Below are positions 52,659 through 61,294 of a stretch of DNA of 64,000 nucleotides, one piece after another (within the stretch, counting starts at the first letter, position 1; every line of letters begins with the position of its first letter). Location of the stretch: contig NZ_CP048113.1 of assembly GCF_010093065.1 (NCBI RefSeq), positions 4,774,001-4,838,000 on the forward strand. The letters run 5' to 3'. Source of the stretch: Chitinophaga agri (lineage in GTDB: Bacteria > Bacteroidota > Bacteroidia > Chitinophagales > Chitinophagaceae). The position numbers and the translations under genes were made by a program. Below the pieces are notes generated by a model. It worked only from the letters and a program-made list of their open reading frames with translations, was not told where the DNA came from and ran no database searches.

Positions 52659-53810
52659 TTACAATCTTTCCTGGTGTCTGAGCAATCTTTCCGGTATCTC
52701 GTTATTGCTGGCCATTACATAATCGCTGTAGGTACAGGGAAGAAATTCGTCCTCCTTGCCTCTGCCGGGTAATTGCATCCACCAGCGACCGGTCTTTTTG
52801 CTTTTCAGAAAGAGGGTCACTATATCCGCACAGACGATATTAAATTCATAAAAAGCATCCCTTTCTTCCAGCAGGGCTTCTTTATTCTTCACGGCCACTC
52901 CGTCCATAAAGTACCAGAGCATCTGAGCGATCTGTTTGGCCGTCAGTGACTCCCGGTCTTTTTCCGGACGGTAACCATAAATACCGAAAGTGGTGAGTTT
53001 GGGGCTCATGCCCGCATAACGGGTAAGTGAACAGGCTTCGTCTCCTCCGAGTCCGTTAGGAGAGAGGGTGTTCGCCGGCGCGTCATTATGCTTAACGATA
53101 TTGATATCAATACTAAACAGGTCACTATTGCGTAGTACCGGTTCTATATCATCCATGTTCTCTCTCACCTTACCCAGGCGATAGCAGTCAAACCTTAACT
53201 TGTCGAGCGTCTCGAGCATGTGCGGATGTACAAAATAGCTCTGGAAAGCCAGGTGATTATAATGCCGGATATAATTTGGCTGCTCAGTCAGCATTTCCAT
53301 GAGGAAGTTTTCCTCCGGAACAGATGATCCTTCTTTAAGGTCGATGATCGCATCAGCGATGGTCACTTCTATCACCTGTTTCCGGGCAGCGTACGCTTTA
53401 TATTGTGCATAGGTGAGGTCATGTGCACCACCCAGAATGACAATGGTCTTATGGGAATTGATCACTTCGGCCATAACAGTCTGGAGAGCGGCATAGGTAT
53501 CTTCAAGGCTAGCCCCTTTGCGCAGGTTACCCAGATCAGCGATCCTGACACCTCTATGCCAGTAGTACAGGTTATAGAAGGCTTTTCTGATAATGTCAGC
53601 AGCATCGGCCGACTTTCTTCCCGGACCATAACCACGGTCTTCATTTACGCCCAGCAGAATAACATCTGCTATATCAAGATTGGGGATATGCCCATCCTCG
53701 TAGGCATCAGTGACACCTCCTATCTGAAAATCATCATACTCCTGATCATCATTCAGGCCTGCTTTGGAAATGGGCAGCAGATAGTCATGCAGCAGCGTAA
53801 AGTCTGACAT
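52659..53810 (-). CDS. Arginase/formimidoylglutamase-fold protein with altered metal site
   Basis: A 383-residue ureohydrolase-family protein. Motifs align with the family: ILGGAHDLTYAQYKAY (His130), then DAIIDLKEG where the family has DAHxD, so the metal His is Ile155 while Asp153 and Asp157 remain. Next is SIDINIVKHND, where the family has SxDxDxxDP, so the second Asp is Asn. Two of six manganese ligands are therefore changed, and normal agmatinase or formimidoylglutamase activity is doubtful. The C-terminal third includes TTFGIYGYRPEKD and LEERDAFYEFNIV. The ATG at 53810 is chosen, with a -7 box just upstream. Such proteins are often annotated as formimidoylglutamase in this phylum. Confidence 0.78.
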   Translation of the reverse strand: MSDFTLLHDYLLPISKAGLNDDQEYDDFQIGGVTDAYEDGHIPNLDIADVILLGVNEDRGYGPGRKSADAADIIRKAFYNLYYWHRGVRIADLGNLRKGASLEDTYAALQTVMAEVINSHKTIVILGGAHDLTYAQYKAYAARKQVIEVTIADAIIDLKEGSSVPEENFLMEMLTEQPNYIRHYNHLAFQSYFVHPHMLETLDKLRFDCYRLGKVRENMDDIEPVLRNSDLFSIDINIVKHNDAPANTLSPNGLGGDEACSLTRYAGMSPKLTTFGIYGYRPEKDRESLTAKQIAQMLWYFMDGVAVKNKEALLEERDAFYEFNIVCADIVTLFLKSKKTGRWWMQLPGRGKEDEFLPCTYSDYVMASNNEIPERLLRHQERL

Positions 53811-53833
53811 CAGAACAATATTTTGTTTTGCGG

Positions 53834-53841
53834 CAAACCTA
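53834..53841 (-). promoter_or_regulatory. -7 element of the arginase-fold gene
   Basis: Minus-strand TAGGTTTG matches TAnnTTTG, 23 bases before the ATG at 53810, and lies inside the longer possible frame. It supports the shorter start. Confidence 0.55.
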
Positions 53842-53960
53842 CGAATCAATTGTGAATTATGTTCTTTTGCGAGGGATGATTTGCAGAGGGTTAACTGTTG
53901 TGGGCAATCAGACACGCATGATCAAAAATTGGTCATGAAATAATGTGCGAATCTGTGAGA

Positions 53961-54209
53961 CTAGTTCTTATGGACGATAAATTCGAATGCTTTATGCTCT
54001 TTCCTGGAAAATGCTTTCTGTAAGACAGATCGTTTGCTGGTAATGCGGTTTTTGTTGCAGTCAGCTACTTCCATAACGTTACATAGGTATTCCATGGTCT
54101 CGACCATTGTAAGCATATCGCTAATCTGTTTCACTGCATATTGGATCTGTTGTTCGCTGTACCGATCTTCATGCAGTAAGATCAATAAATCCCTCTCAAC
54201 CTGTTTCAT
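53961..54209 (-). CDS. Small helical protein of unknown function
   Basis: I do not recognise a family. The 82-residue product is predicted mostly helical and charged (KQVERDLLILLHEDRYSEQQ, AVKQISDMLTMVETMEYLC), with two cysteines and a basic C-terminal half (KNRITSKRSVLQKAFSRKEHK). No signal peptide or membrane segment is seen. Its start codon at 54209 abuts a divergent consensus promoter, so the two may share regulation. It may be a small regulator, but nothing in the sequence proves this. Confidence 0.55.
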   Translation of the reverse strand: MKQVERDLLILLHEDRYSEQQIQYAVKQISDMLTMVETMEYLCNVMEVADCNKNRITSKRSVLQKAFSRKEHKAFEFIVHKN

Positions 54210-54239
54210 TTGAATATTTTGAGTGTTCCCTTAAATTTG
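54209..54239 (+). promoter_or_regulatory. Consensus promoter firing into a gene-poor gap
   Basis: TTTG (54209-54212), a 19-base spacer and TAAATTTG (54232-54239) form a perfect Bacteroidota -33/-7 pair on the plus strand. The predicted transcript starts near 54243. No recognised gene follows until 54589. Confidence 0.7.
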
Positions 54240-54588
54240 TTAAAGGCGTTTTCATATAGGTGTAAGCGGCTTGGCGTATTCAACAACTGGATGTTACAAG
54301 TTTTCCTTCAAGATCGGGAACTCAACGGCAAAAGACAAAGTACCTATTTACTTAGTGCATACGTTTTTTATTCATGGTTGGGCATCCGCAGTCATTCTTC
54401 TTCAAAATCTTGCAACCCTGACTCATTATGCTAAGACTACCGCACACTAAAAAGATAGTCAGCCATTTTCTTGTTATCATACTCTTAAGTTAGTTCACTT
54501 TTGATATAAAGCCTGTCGTACGAGAGTTTACCGTTTCTTAACAGTGCGCATTTCTAAATTAAGCTAATTTCGTAAAAATTTCAAATAT
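54240..54588 (+). other. 349-base gap, possible leader RNA, small RNA or short ORF
   Basis: It lies downstream of the promoter at 54209-54239. A 47-codon frame opens at an ATG at about 54291 and ends at 54434, without ribosome-binding site and with ordinary composition, so it is weak. Otherwise I see a possible -7 box TAATTTCG (54565-54572, one mismatch) before the next gene. No terminator was found. Confidence 0.4.
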
Positions 54589-55692
54589 TTGTCCACAATT
54601 TCTACGCGCAAAACGATTCTCATAGTCCCGCTCGACTGGGGATTGGGACATGCCACCCGCGACATTCCCCTTATCCATGAATTACTAAACGCTGGCTGCA
54701 ACGTTGTTATTGCAGCAGAGGGTAAACATGCCGCTCTTTTGCAGCAGGAGTTCCCGGAACTGACTATCCTGCCGCTGCCTGGTTACCGTATTGAATACGC
54801 TCAGAAAGGATGGTTTTTTGGATTGAAAATCATCCAGCAGATCCCCAAGATCCTGAACGCGATCAGGTACGAACAGGAGTGGCTCCGGAAAATAGTGGTG
54901 GAACACCATATAGATGCTGTCATATCCGACAACCGGTTCGGACTTTACCACGATAAGATACCGACAGTCTTCATCTCCCACCAGCTATTGATCAAGCAGC
55001 CTTTCGGCCCGCTGATGGACAAAGTGTTACAGTCACTTAACTATCGCTACATCCGTCGTTACAGTGCCTGCTGGATACCTGATTATGCCGATACGCATAA
55101 CCTCTCCGGTGTACTAGGCCATCCATCCAAACTACCACCTAATACCACTTACCTGGGCTGCCTCAGCCGTTTTGAGGACCGCCCTGACGTAACACAACAA
55201 TATGATCTGCTGGTACTTATATCCGGTCCGGAACCACAACGTTCTAACCTGGAGAAAATGATACTCGATCAGATCACCGATCTGCCTATCAGTGCCCTGA
55301 TCGTCAGTGGTAAACCAGGCATGCCGGAAAAGAAACAGATCACTCCACGTGTGCAGCAGGTTAACCATATGAATGCGAAGGAGTTAAATGAGGCAATGCT
55401 GGCTTCCGGAATGGTATTGAGCCGCTCCGGCTACACCACCCTGATGGACCTGATAAAGCTGAACAAAAAAGCGATCCTCGTGCCGACACCTGGTCAGTCA
55501 GAACAGGAATATCTGGGTAAGTTTCTGATGAAAAAAGGCTATTTCTATAATGTTCCGCAACATCTCTTCGGTCTGAAAACAGCATTGGACGCCGCGAAGC
55601 ATTTTGAGTTCAAATCATTCGGACATGCACAGGATATGGAGCAGTATAAAGGCGTGGTAAAGAAGTTTGTAGAGGATCTCAGAAAAGATTAG
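54589..55692 (+). CDS. MurG/UGT-like glycosyltransferase-fold protein
   Basis: A 367-residue protein of the GT-B fold seen in MurG and related transferases. The N-terminus has KTILIVPLDWGLGHATRDIPLIHELL, with the GxGHxxR loop. The C-terminal half has LLVLISGPEPQRSNLEKM, and a nucleotide-sugar region with MLASGMVLSRSGYTTLMDLIKLNKKAILVPTPGQSEQEYLGKFL. The donor and acceptor cannot be told. No ATG fits: the frame opens at a TTG (54589), and the first in-frame ATG is far inside the domain. TTG initiation is therefore the best choice. Confidence 0.75.
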   Translation: MSTISTRKTILIVPLDWGLGHATRDIPLIHELLNAGCNVVIAAEGKHAALLQQEFPELTILPLPGYRIEYAQKGWFFGLKIIQQIPKILNAIRYEQEWLRKIVVEHHIDAVISDNRFGLYHDKIPTVFISHQLLIKQPFGPLMDKVLQSLNYRYIRRYSACWIPDYADTHNLSGVLGHPSKLPPNTTYLGCLSRFEDRPDVTQQYDLLVLISGPEPQRSNLEKMILDQITDLPISALIVSGKPGMPEKKQITPRVQQVNHMNAKELNEAMLASGMVLSRSGYTTLMDLIKLNKKAILVPTPGQSEQEYLGKFLMKKGYFYNVPQHLFGLKTALDAAKHFEFKSFGHAQDMEQYKGVVKKFVEDLRKD

Positions 55693-55812
55693 GAGCTAAA
55701 TAATAAAATGCAAAGGGGCGCTTCGTACACTGAAGTTCCCCGTTGTATTTATGCTCATACTAAATAAAGAATTTATCAGGCTTTCTTCACCGATCTCCGC
55801 TGCTTTGAATGC

Positions 55813-55840
55813 TTAATTCCTAATTTTTAATGCCTAATTT
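55813..55840. repeat. Heptanucleotide tandem repeat at the 3' end of the ArsC-like gene
   Basis: Four consecutive 7-bp units, TTAATTC, CTAATTT, TTAATGC and CTAATTT, cover the last codons and stop codon of the ArsC-like gene. The consensus is NTAATTY. Confidence 0.55.
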
Positions 55841-56182
55841 CTCCTTCAGTCGCTCCACTGTCTTCTTTTCACTACCCACAAAGATCTCTTTTCCCACAAT
55901 AGCTACCGGACGCTTCAGAAAGGAATATTCTTCCAGGATCAGATCATGATAATCCTTTTCGGTCAGCTCTTTTTCATGCAGTCCCATAGGACGGTATTTC
56001 ATAGAACGGCGGCTGAAAAGTGATTCATATGTACCCGCCAGGGCGTGCATTTCTGCTAGTTGGGCCGGGGTGATCTTCTCCGTTTTGATATCCTGCAGTA
56101 CAACTCCATTGTCTTTCGCGTTCACTTCTTCCAGTATTCTCTTGCAGGTACTACAGGTAGATAAATGATATATTTTCTTCAT
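55820..56182 (-). CDS. ArsC/Spx-like thioredoxin-fold protein
   Basis: A 120-residue protein of the ArsC/Spx/YffB group. The N-terminus is MKKIYHLSTCSTCKRILEEV, with Cys10 and Cys13 as in CxxC members. Residues continue with DIKTEKITPAQLAEMHAL, SLFSRRSMKYRPMG and FLKRPVAIVGKEIFVGSEKKTV, the strand with cis-Pro. The arsenate-reductase role would use Cys10; Spx-type transcription control or a glutathione-linked role is also possible. The ATG at 56182 is preferred over an upstream frame start at 56203. Its stop codon and upstream region both lie in 7-bp TAATTC-type repeats. Confidence 0.82.
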   Translation of the reverse strand: MKKIYHLSTCSTCKRILEEVNAKDNGVVLQDIKTEKITPAQLAEMHALAGTYESLFSRRSMKYRPMGLHEKELTEKDYHDLILEEYSFLKRPVAIVGKEIFVGSEKKTVERLKEKLGIKN

Positions 56183-56313
56183 GTCGTTTCTCTTTGTACG
56201 CAAATATCCATTATTAATGATGATATCTCAACCGGAGAGGCATGAGCGTCCTGTCTTTGCCGCTTCTGCATTGATTACCAATTACTGATTTCGATATTGA
56301 CCACGCAACTTTC

Positions 56314-56348
56314 CAATTCCTAATTCGTAATCCTTAATTCCCAATTAC
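56314..56348. repeat. Heptanucleotide tandem repeat between the ArsC-like gene and polA
   Basis: Units CCAATTC, CTAATTC, GTAATCC, TTAATTC and CAATTAC follow one another with a 7-bp period, similar to the block at 55813-55840. A decayed extension may reach back to about 56272 (GATTACC, AATTACT). Confidence 0.55.
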
Positions 56349-56352
56349 TCTT

Positions 56353-56360
56353 TACTTTTG
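56353..56360 (+). promoter_or_regulatory. -7 element of polA
   Basis: TACTTTTG matches TAnnTTTG and ends four bases before the ATG at 56365, so the predicted transcript is almost leaderless. Confidence 0.55.
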
Positions 56361-56364
56361 GCGG

Positions 56365-59187
56365 ATGCAAAAGAAATTGTTCTTACTGGATGCAATGGCA
56401 CTTATCTATCGTGCCTATTATGCATTGATCAGAAATCCACGCCTTACCAGCACCGGCAGAAATACGAACGCCCAGTTCGGTTTTACTTCCACCTTGCTGG
56501 ACCTTATTAATAAGGAAAAGCCAACTCACATGGCAGTGGCATTTGATACGCATGCTCCTACGGAAAGACATACCACCTTCGTTGACTATAAGGCAAACAG
56601 GATGGATGCCCCTGAAGATATCCTGGACTCACTGGATGATATCAAACGCATCATCACCGGTTTCAATATACCTGTTGTTGAACTGGATGGCTACGAAGCT
56701 GATGATGTGATCGGCACACTGGCATGGCAGGCTGCAGATGCCGGTTATAGTGTATACATGGTAACACCTGATAAGGACTATGGTCAGCTCGTAAGAGAAA
56801 ATGTATTTATCTACAAACCTCCTTACATGGGTAATAAAGAAGAAATTCTCGGCCCGAAGGAAGTGTGTGAAAAATGGCAGATCGCGGATGTACACCAGGT
56901 AATAGATATCCTGGGACTGATGGGTGACGCGGTCGATAATATTCCTGGCATCCCGGGTGTAGGAGAGAAAACGGCGATGAAGCTGCTTGCCCAGTATGGC
57001 TCTGTGGAAGATGTGATCGCCAATGCAGATAAGATAGGCGGCAAGATGGCCGAGAAGATCAAAGCCGGCGCAGAAAGTGCGATCCTATCCAAACAACTGG
57101 CCACCATCATAACAGATGTACCAGTAACCTTCCATGAAGAAGACTTCTGCATCAAAGACCCTAACAAGGAACAGCTGATAGAAGTATTCACAGAACTGGA
57201 ATTTAAAACCCTGGGGAAACGTATCCTGGGCGATAGCTTCGTTCCTGCTGCGGCAGCAGAACCTGCCTCCCCGCGCAAAGCGCAGCTTGACCTCTTCGGT
57301 AATGAAATACAGGGCGCTGTACCGCCGGCATCTGAAGAGCCACAGGAAGTAGTGCAGAGCATCATGATCGCCGACAGGAATATCACGAATACGCCACATA
57401 ATTATCTGCTCGCGGATACACCCGAGAAAAGAGCCGAGCTACTGGACCTGCTGCTGAAACAGCAGGAAATTTCTTTCGATACCGAAACAACCGGTACTGA
57501 TGCGAATGCGGTTGACCTGGTGGGGATGAGCTTTTCTATCAAGGCGGGTGAAGGATGGTATATCCCGGTACCGGCGGACAGGACGCTGGCACAGGCGATC
57601 GTTGACAGCTTCCGCCCACTCTTTGATACCACCCATATCTTATTCATTGGTCAGAATATCAAATACGATATGATCGTGATGAAGTGGTACGGTGTGGAAT
57701 TTAAAGGCCCCGTGTTCGACACCATGCTCGCACACTACCTTATTGAGCCGGAAGGCCGCCGTAGTATGGACCTGCTCAGCGCCCAGTACCTTCAGTACGA
57801 ACCCGTGTCTATTGAGACGCTGATCGGAAAGAAAGGAAAAGGTCAGGGTAATATGCGGGATGTGGAAATTGAAAAGATCAAAGATTACGCAGTAGAGGAT
57901 GCCGACATTACTCTCCAGCTGAAAGAAAAGTTTGCACCACTCCTGCCTTTGAAAGCAGTGGAAAAAGTATTCTACGAAGTGGAAAACCCACTGGTGAAGG
58001 TACTGACTGATATGGAGTATGAAGGTATTGCCCTGGATATCCAGGCTTTAAGTGACTACTCCCGCGAACTGGAAACTGAGATCAAACGCGCAGAAGAAAG
58101 TGTATATAGCCAGGCAGGCGTCCGTTTCAACCTCGCATCTCCCAAACAACTGGGAGAGGTGCTGTTCGAAAAACTGCTGCTCGACCCAAAAGCCAAGAAG
58201 ACAAGAACAGGACAATACGCCACTGGTGAAGACGTACTGGCCAAATTGTCCAATAAGCACCAGATCGTGGAAGACATCCTGGTATTCCGCGAACTGAGCA
58301 AACTGAAATCTACCTATGTAGATGCCTTGCCGCTGATGCTGAATAAAAAGACGAACCGTGTACATACCTCTTACAATCAGGCGGTAGCCGTTACCGGTCG
58401 TCTCAGCTCTAACAATCCGAACCTGCAGAACATTCCTATCCGTACTGACAGGGGCCGTGAGGTGCGTAAGGCATTCGTAGCCAGGAATGAAGACTTCGTT
58501 CTAATGTCTGCCGACTATTCACAGATAGAGTTACGTATCATCGCCGCTATCAGTGAAGATGTACATATGATTGATGCTTTCCGTCAGGGGCTCGATATTC
58601 ATGCTGCCACTGCGGCGAAGGTATATGGGGTAGACCTGGCAGATGTGACATCTGAAATGCGCCGTAATGCCAAGAGTGTGAACTTCGGTATCATTTACGG
58701 TGTGAGTGCATTTGGCCTGTCAGAAAATCTGGGTATCGCCAGGGGAGAAGCAAAGACGCTGATCGATAACTATTTTGCACAGTATCCGTCTATTAAGGAG
58801 TACATGGACAAGCAGATCCAGTCTGCACAGCAGAATGGTTATGTAGAAACTCTCCTGGGACGTAAACGCTGGCTGAAAGACATCAACTCCTCCAATGCAG
58901 TGGTGAGAGGCTACGCAGAACGAAATGCCATCAACATGCCGATACAAGGTACCGCTGCCGACATGATCAAACTGGCCATGATCGCTATTCACAAAACACT
59001 CCGGAAAGAAAACCTCCGCTCCCGCATGATCCTGCAGGTACACGATGAGTTGGTGTTTGACGTGCATAAAGATGAAGTAGAGCTGATCAAGCCATTGATA
59101 GAAGAAGGCATGCGTAATGCACTCCCTCTTTCCGTTCCTGTGGATGTTGAAATAGGCATTGGCCGTAACTGGTTACAGGCCCATTAG
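56365..59187 (+). CDS. polA: DNA polymerase I
   Basis: A 940-residue repair and Okazaki-fragment polymerase. It has an N-terminal 5'-3' exonuclease (about 1-290; FLLDAMALIYRAYYAL, GYEADDVIGTLAW, MGDAVDNIPGIPGVGEKTAM). A 3'-5' exonuclease domain (about 335-530) keeps the proofreading residues: Asp372 and Glu374 in SFDTETTGTD, GQNIKYDM, and YAVEDADITLQL. The polymerase domain has motif A SADYSQIELRIIA, the O helix RRNAKSVNFGIIYG and motif C VHDELVFDVH. Full-length with all three activities expected. Promoter just upstream, preceded by 7-bp repeats. Confidence 0.97.
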   Translation: MQKKLFLLDAMALIYRAYYALIRNPRLTSTGRNTNAQFGFTSTLLDLINKEKPTHMAVAFDTHAPTERHTTFVDYKANRMDAPEDILDSLDDIKRIITGFNIPVVELDGYEADDVIGTLAWQAADAGYSVYMVTPDKDYGQLVRENVFIYKPPYMGNKEEILGPKEVCEKWQIADVHQVIDILGLMGDAVDNIPGIPGVGEKTAMKLLAQYGSVEDVIANADKIGGKMAEKIKAGAESAILSKQLATIITDVPVTFHEEDFCIKDPNKEQLIEVFTELEFKTLGKRILGDSFVPAAAAEPASPRKAQLDLFGNEIQGAVPPASEEPQEVVQSIMIADRNITNTPHNYLLADTPEKRAELLDLLLKQQEISFDTETTGTDANAVDLVGMSFSIKAGEGWYIPVPADRTLAQAIVDSFRPLFDTTHILFIGQNIKYDMIVMKWYGVEFKGPVFDTMLAHYLIEPEGRRSMDLLSAQYLQYEPVSIETLIGKKGKGQGNMRDVEIEKIKDYAVEDADITLQLKEKFAPLLPLKAVEKVFYEVENPLVKVLTDMEYEGIALDIQALSDYSRELETEIKRAEESVYSQAGVRFNLASPKQLGEVLFEKLLLDPKAKKTRTGQYATGEDVLAKLSNKHQIVEDILVFRELSKLKSTYVDALPLMLNKKTNRVHTSYNQAVAVTGRLSSNNPNLQNIPIRTDRGREVRKAFVARNEDFVLMSADYSQIELRIIAAISEDVHMIDAFRQGLDIHAATAAKVYGVDLADVTSEMRRNAKSVNFGIIYGVSAFGLSENLGIARGEAKTLIDNYFAQYPSIKEYMDKQIQSAQQNGYVETLLGRKRWLKDINSSNAVVRGYAERNAINMPIQGTAADMIKLAMIAIHKTLRKENLRSRMILQVHDELVFDVHKDEVELIKPLIEEGMRNALPLSVPVDVEIGIGRNWLQAH

Positions 59188-59389
59188 TATATGAGTGTTA
59201 ATACCACAATTATAATCTGACTACAGATAGACCGGCCGTGAATGGTAAGCAGTCCTGATAACTGTTCATCATTTACGCTGGTCGCTACTGTAGGGAAGCC
59301 TTCCCCCCGTATAATAAAAGTGGCCTGTAGTAGCATTGCACCCCTGTATTTCCTGCTGATAATTAATATTTTTTACCCCGCTTTGCCTC

Positions 59390-59420
59390 TTGTGTTTTCC
59401 AAAATCGTTTACTAGCTTTC
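59390..59420 (+). promoter_or_regulatory. Promoter of the acetyltransferase gene
   Basis: TTG (59390-59392), 20-base spacer, TAGCTTTC (59413-59420, one mismatch to TAnnTTTG). The ATG at 59425 follows at once, implying an almost leaderless mRNA. Confidence 0.6.
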
Positions 59421-59424
59421 GGCC

Positions 59425-59943
59425 ATGATCCTGACCTCCCGACTCCAATTGTTATCTTGTACCCTGCAGTACTTCGAAGCGCTGTTGCAGGGCGAGGAGG
59501 TATTGAGTGAGTTACTCCACGTACGTATCCCCGACCCCTGGACTGAATATCCGGAAATTATCCTCATTGCTTACGACAAACTGCGTAATGATCCTTCTAT
59601 GCTGGGCTGGTTTTTCTACCTGGTCATTCACAAGGAAGACAAATGCCTCATTGGCGCCGGTGGCTTCAAAGGCCGGCCCGATAAAGATGGCACTGTCGAA
59701 ATTGGCTATGAGATCTCTGCCCCATACCGGGAACAGGGGTATGGCACAGAGCTAACCCAGGCACTGGTGCGGTTTGCCTTTAGCCATTCCTATGTGAATA
59801 AAGTAGTGGCCCATACAGAAGAAGAATATAATGCAGCAGTAAAAGTACTTCAGAAATCAGGGATGCACTTTGCAGGAGAAGACCCCGAGCAACTGTGGAA
59901 ATGGGAAATTACCCGCGACCAGTATAAGTGGCCACAGGACTAA
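59425..59943 (+). CDS. GNAT-family N-acetyltransferase
   Basis: A 172-residue GNAT enzyme, RimL-like. Visible features are the N-terminal LTSRLQLLSCTLQYFEALLQG, a central strand KEDKCLIGAGGFKGRPDKDGTVEIGYEISAPYREQGYGTELT holding the acetyl-CoA loop (RxxGxG), and VNKVVAHTEEEYNAAVKVLQKSGMHF near the end. It probably acetylates an amine on a small molecule or a protein; the acceptor is unknown. The region between polA and this gene holds only its promoter. Confidence 0.86.
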   Translation: MILTSRLQLLSCTLQYFEALLQGEEVLSELLHVRIPDPWTEYPEIILIAYDKLRNDPSMLGWFFYLVIHKEDKCLIGAGGFKGRPDKDGTVEIGYEISAPYREQGYGTELTQALVRFAFSHSYVNKVVAHTEEEYNAAVKVLQKSGMHFAGEDPEQLWKWEITRDQYKWPQD

Positions 59944-60065
59944 GCTCCGATCACCTGCAATCTATTGCATTCCCCATTCATCAATCTTTATCGGTTAAAA
60001 ATGACTGTTTTAGCTTAGATTCGACCTCTTATTTTTTTACAACAAAAGAAAAACACCAATACACA

Positions 60066-61202
60066 ATGAAGAAATGGGCGCTCTGCCTTGCCGTTTTCTG
60101 TTCTACAGCGGCTATCGCACAAACAACCAACAAAGAAGGAAGCAATTACAAATTCACCGTAGTTAAAAATCTGGATGCTGGTGATGTGGAAAATCAGGGT
60201 AACACCGGTACCTGCTGGTCATTCTCTGGTCTTTCTTTCTTCCAGGCGGAAGCTCTCCGCAATGGCAAGGGTAAAAACGTGAACCTGAGTGAAATGTTCG
60301 TCGTTAGAAAAATGTACCCACTGAAAGCTGCAAACTATGTGCGTATGCATGGTAAAGCCAATTTCGATGAAGGCGGTGGATTTCCTGATGACCTGCTGTG
60401 TCTCCGTGAATATGGTCTGGTGCCACAGAGCGTATACGATGGTAACCGTGTGAAAACATACAACCATGCTGAAATGAAAGGTCTGATGGAAGGTCTGGTA
60501 AAAAAAGTAGGTGAGTCTAACACGACTATCAATCCAAACTGGAGCAAAGCACTGGATGGTATTCTGAATGCATACATGGGCGACGCTCCTGAAAAATTCG
60601 ATTACAACGGCAAATCATATACGCCGAGAACGTTCGCAAAAGAAATGGGGCTGGATGCTGATGACTATGTAATGGTCACTTCATTCACACATCATCCATA
60701 CTATTCACAGTTCGTACTGGAAGTGCCTGATAACTGGAACTGGGACAAAATGTACAACGTTCCTTTAAATGACCTCACCGCCATCGCAGAAAATGCGATC
60801 CAGAATGGTTATACCATTGCATGGGCTTCTGATGTAAGCGAGAAAGGTTTCAACTTCGCACAGGGCCTTGCTATCGTTCCTGATGTAGAAAGCCTGACAC
60901 CTGAACAGTTACAGAAAGCATTCACTGAGCCAGTAAAGGAACTGACTATCACTCCGGAACTGCGTCAGCAGGCTTTCGATAACTACGAAACACAGGACGA
61001 CCACGGTATGCATATCGTAGGTATGGCAAAAGACCAGAATGGTAAAGTATTCTTCCGTGTGAAGAACTCCTGGGGCACCAGCAATCCAGGCAGTGGTTAC
61101 TTCTATGCTTCTGAACCTTTCTTTGCCTACAAAACCACCAGCATCATGCTGAACAAGAAGGCAATACCTGCTGATATCGCAAAGAAACTGGGTATTAAAT
61201 AA
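60066..61202 (+). CDS. Exported C1-type cysteine peptidase, aminopeptidase C/bleomycin hydrolase-like
   Basis: A 378-residue papain-fold peptidase with a signal peptide (about 1-21, ending TAAIAQ). Catalytic regions are QGNTGTCWSFSGLSFFQAE (Cys), HGMHIVGMAKDQNGK (His) and VKNSWGTSNPGSGYFYASE (Asn). The sequence between them matches PepC/bleomycin hydrolase-type C1B enzymes, which are normally cytoplasmic and hexameric, but this one is exported. The ATG at 60066 gives the signal peptide; the frame opens earlier at 59928 without one. It is closed by a terminator at 61258-61290. Confidence 0.88.
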   Translation: MKKWALCLAVFCSTAAIAQTTNKEGSNYKFTVVKNLDAGDVENQGNTGTCWSFSGLSFFQAEALRNGKGKNVNLSEMFVVRKMYPLKAANYVRMHGKANFDEGGGFPDDLLCLREYGLVPQSVYDGNRVKTYNHAEMKGLMEGLVKKVGESNTTINPNWSKALDGILNAYMGDAPEKFDYNGKSYTPRTFAKEMGLDADDYVMVTSFTHHPYYSQFVLEVPDNWNWDKMYNVPLNDLTAIAENAIQNGYTIAWASDVSEKGFNFAQGLAIVPDVESLTPEQLQKAFTEPVKELTITPELRQQAFDNYETQDDHGMHIVGMAKDQNGKVFFRVKNSWGTSNPGSGYFYASEPFFAYKTTSIMLNKKAIPADIAKKLGIK

Positions 61203-61257
61203 TCCGGCGATGTTTTAAGACGCAGCAGCATGCACACTGCATTCGTCATACATAAAA

Positions 61258-61290
61258 TAAAAACGAGGCGGCCACACACCGCCTCGTTTT
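61258..61290. terminator. Bidirectional intrinsic terminator
   Basis: AAAACGAGGCGG pairs with CCGCCTCGTTTT around CCACACA. A/T tracts on both sides serve the convergent peptidase and pectate lyase genes. Confidence 0.88.
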
Positions 61291-61294
61291 TATT

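Noticed and set aside
54210..54434. 74-codon plus-strand frame
   Set aside because: Its first codons lie inside the consensus promoter and it has no ribosome-binding site or recognisable domain; only the 47-codon inner part remains a weak possibility.
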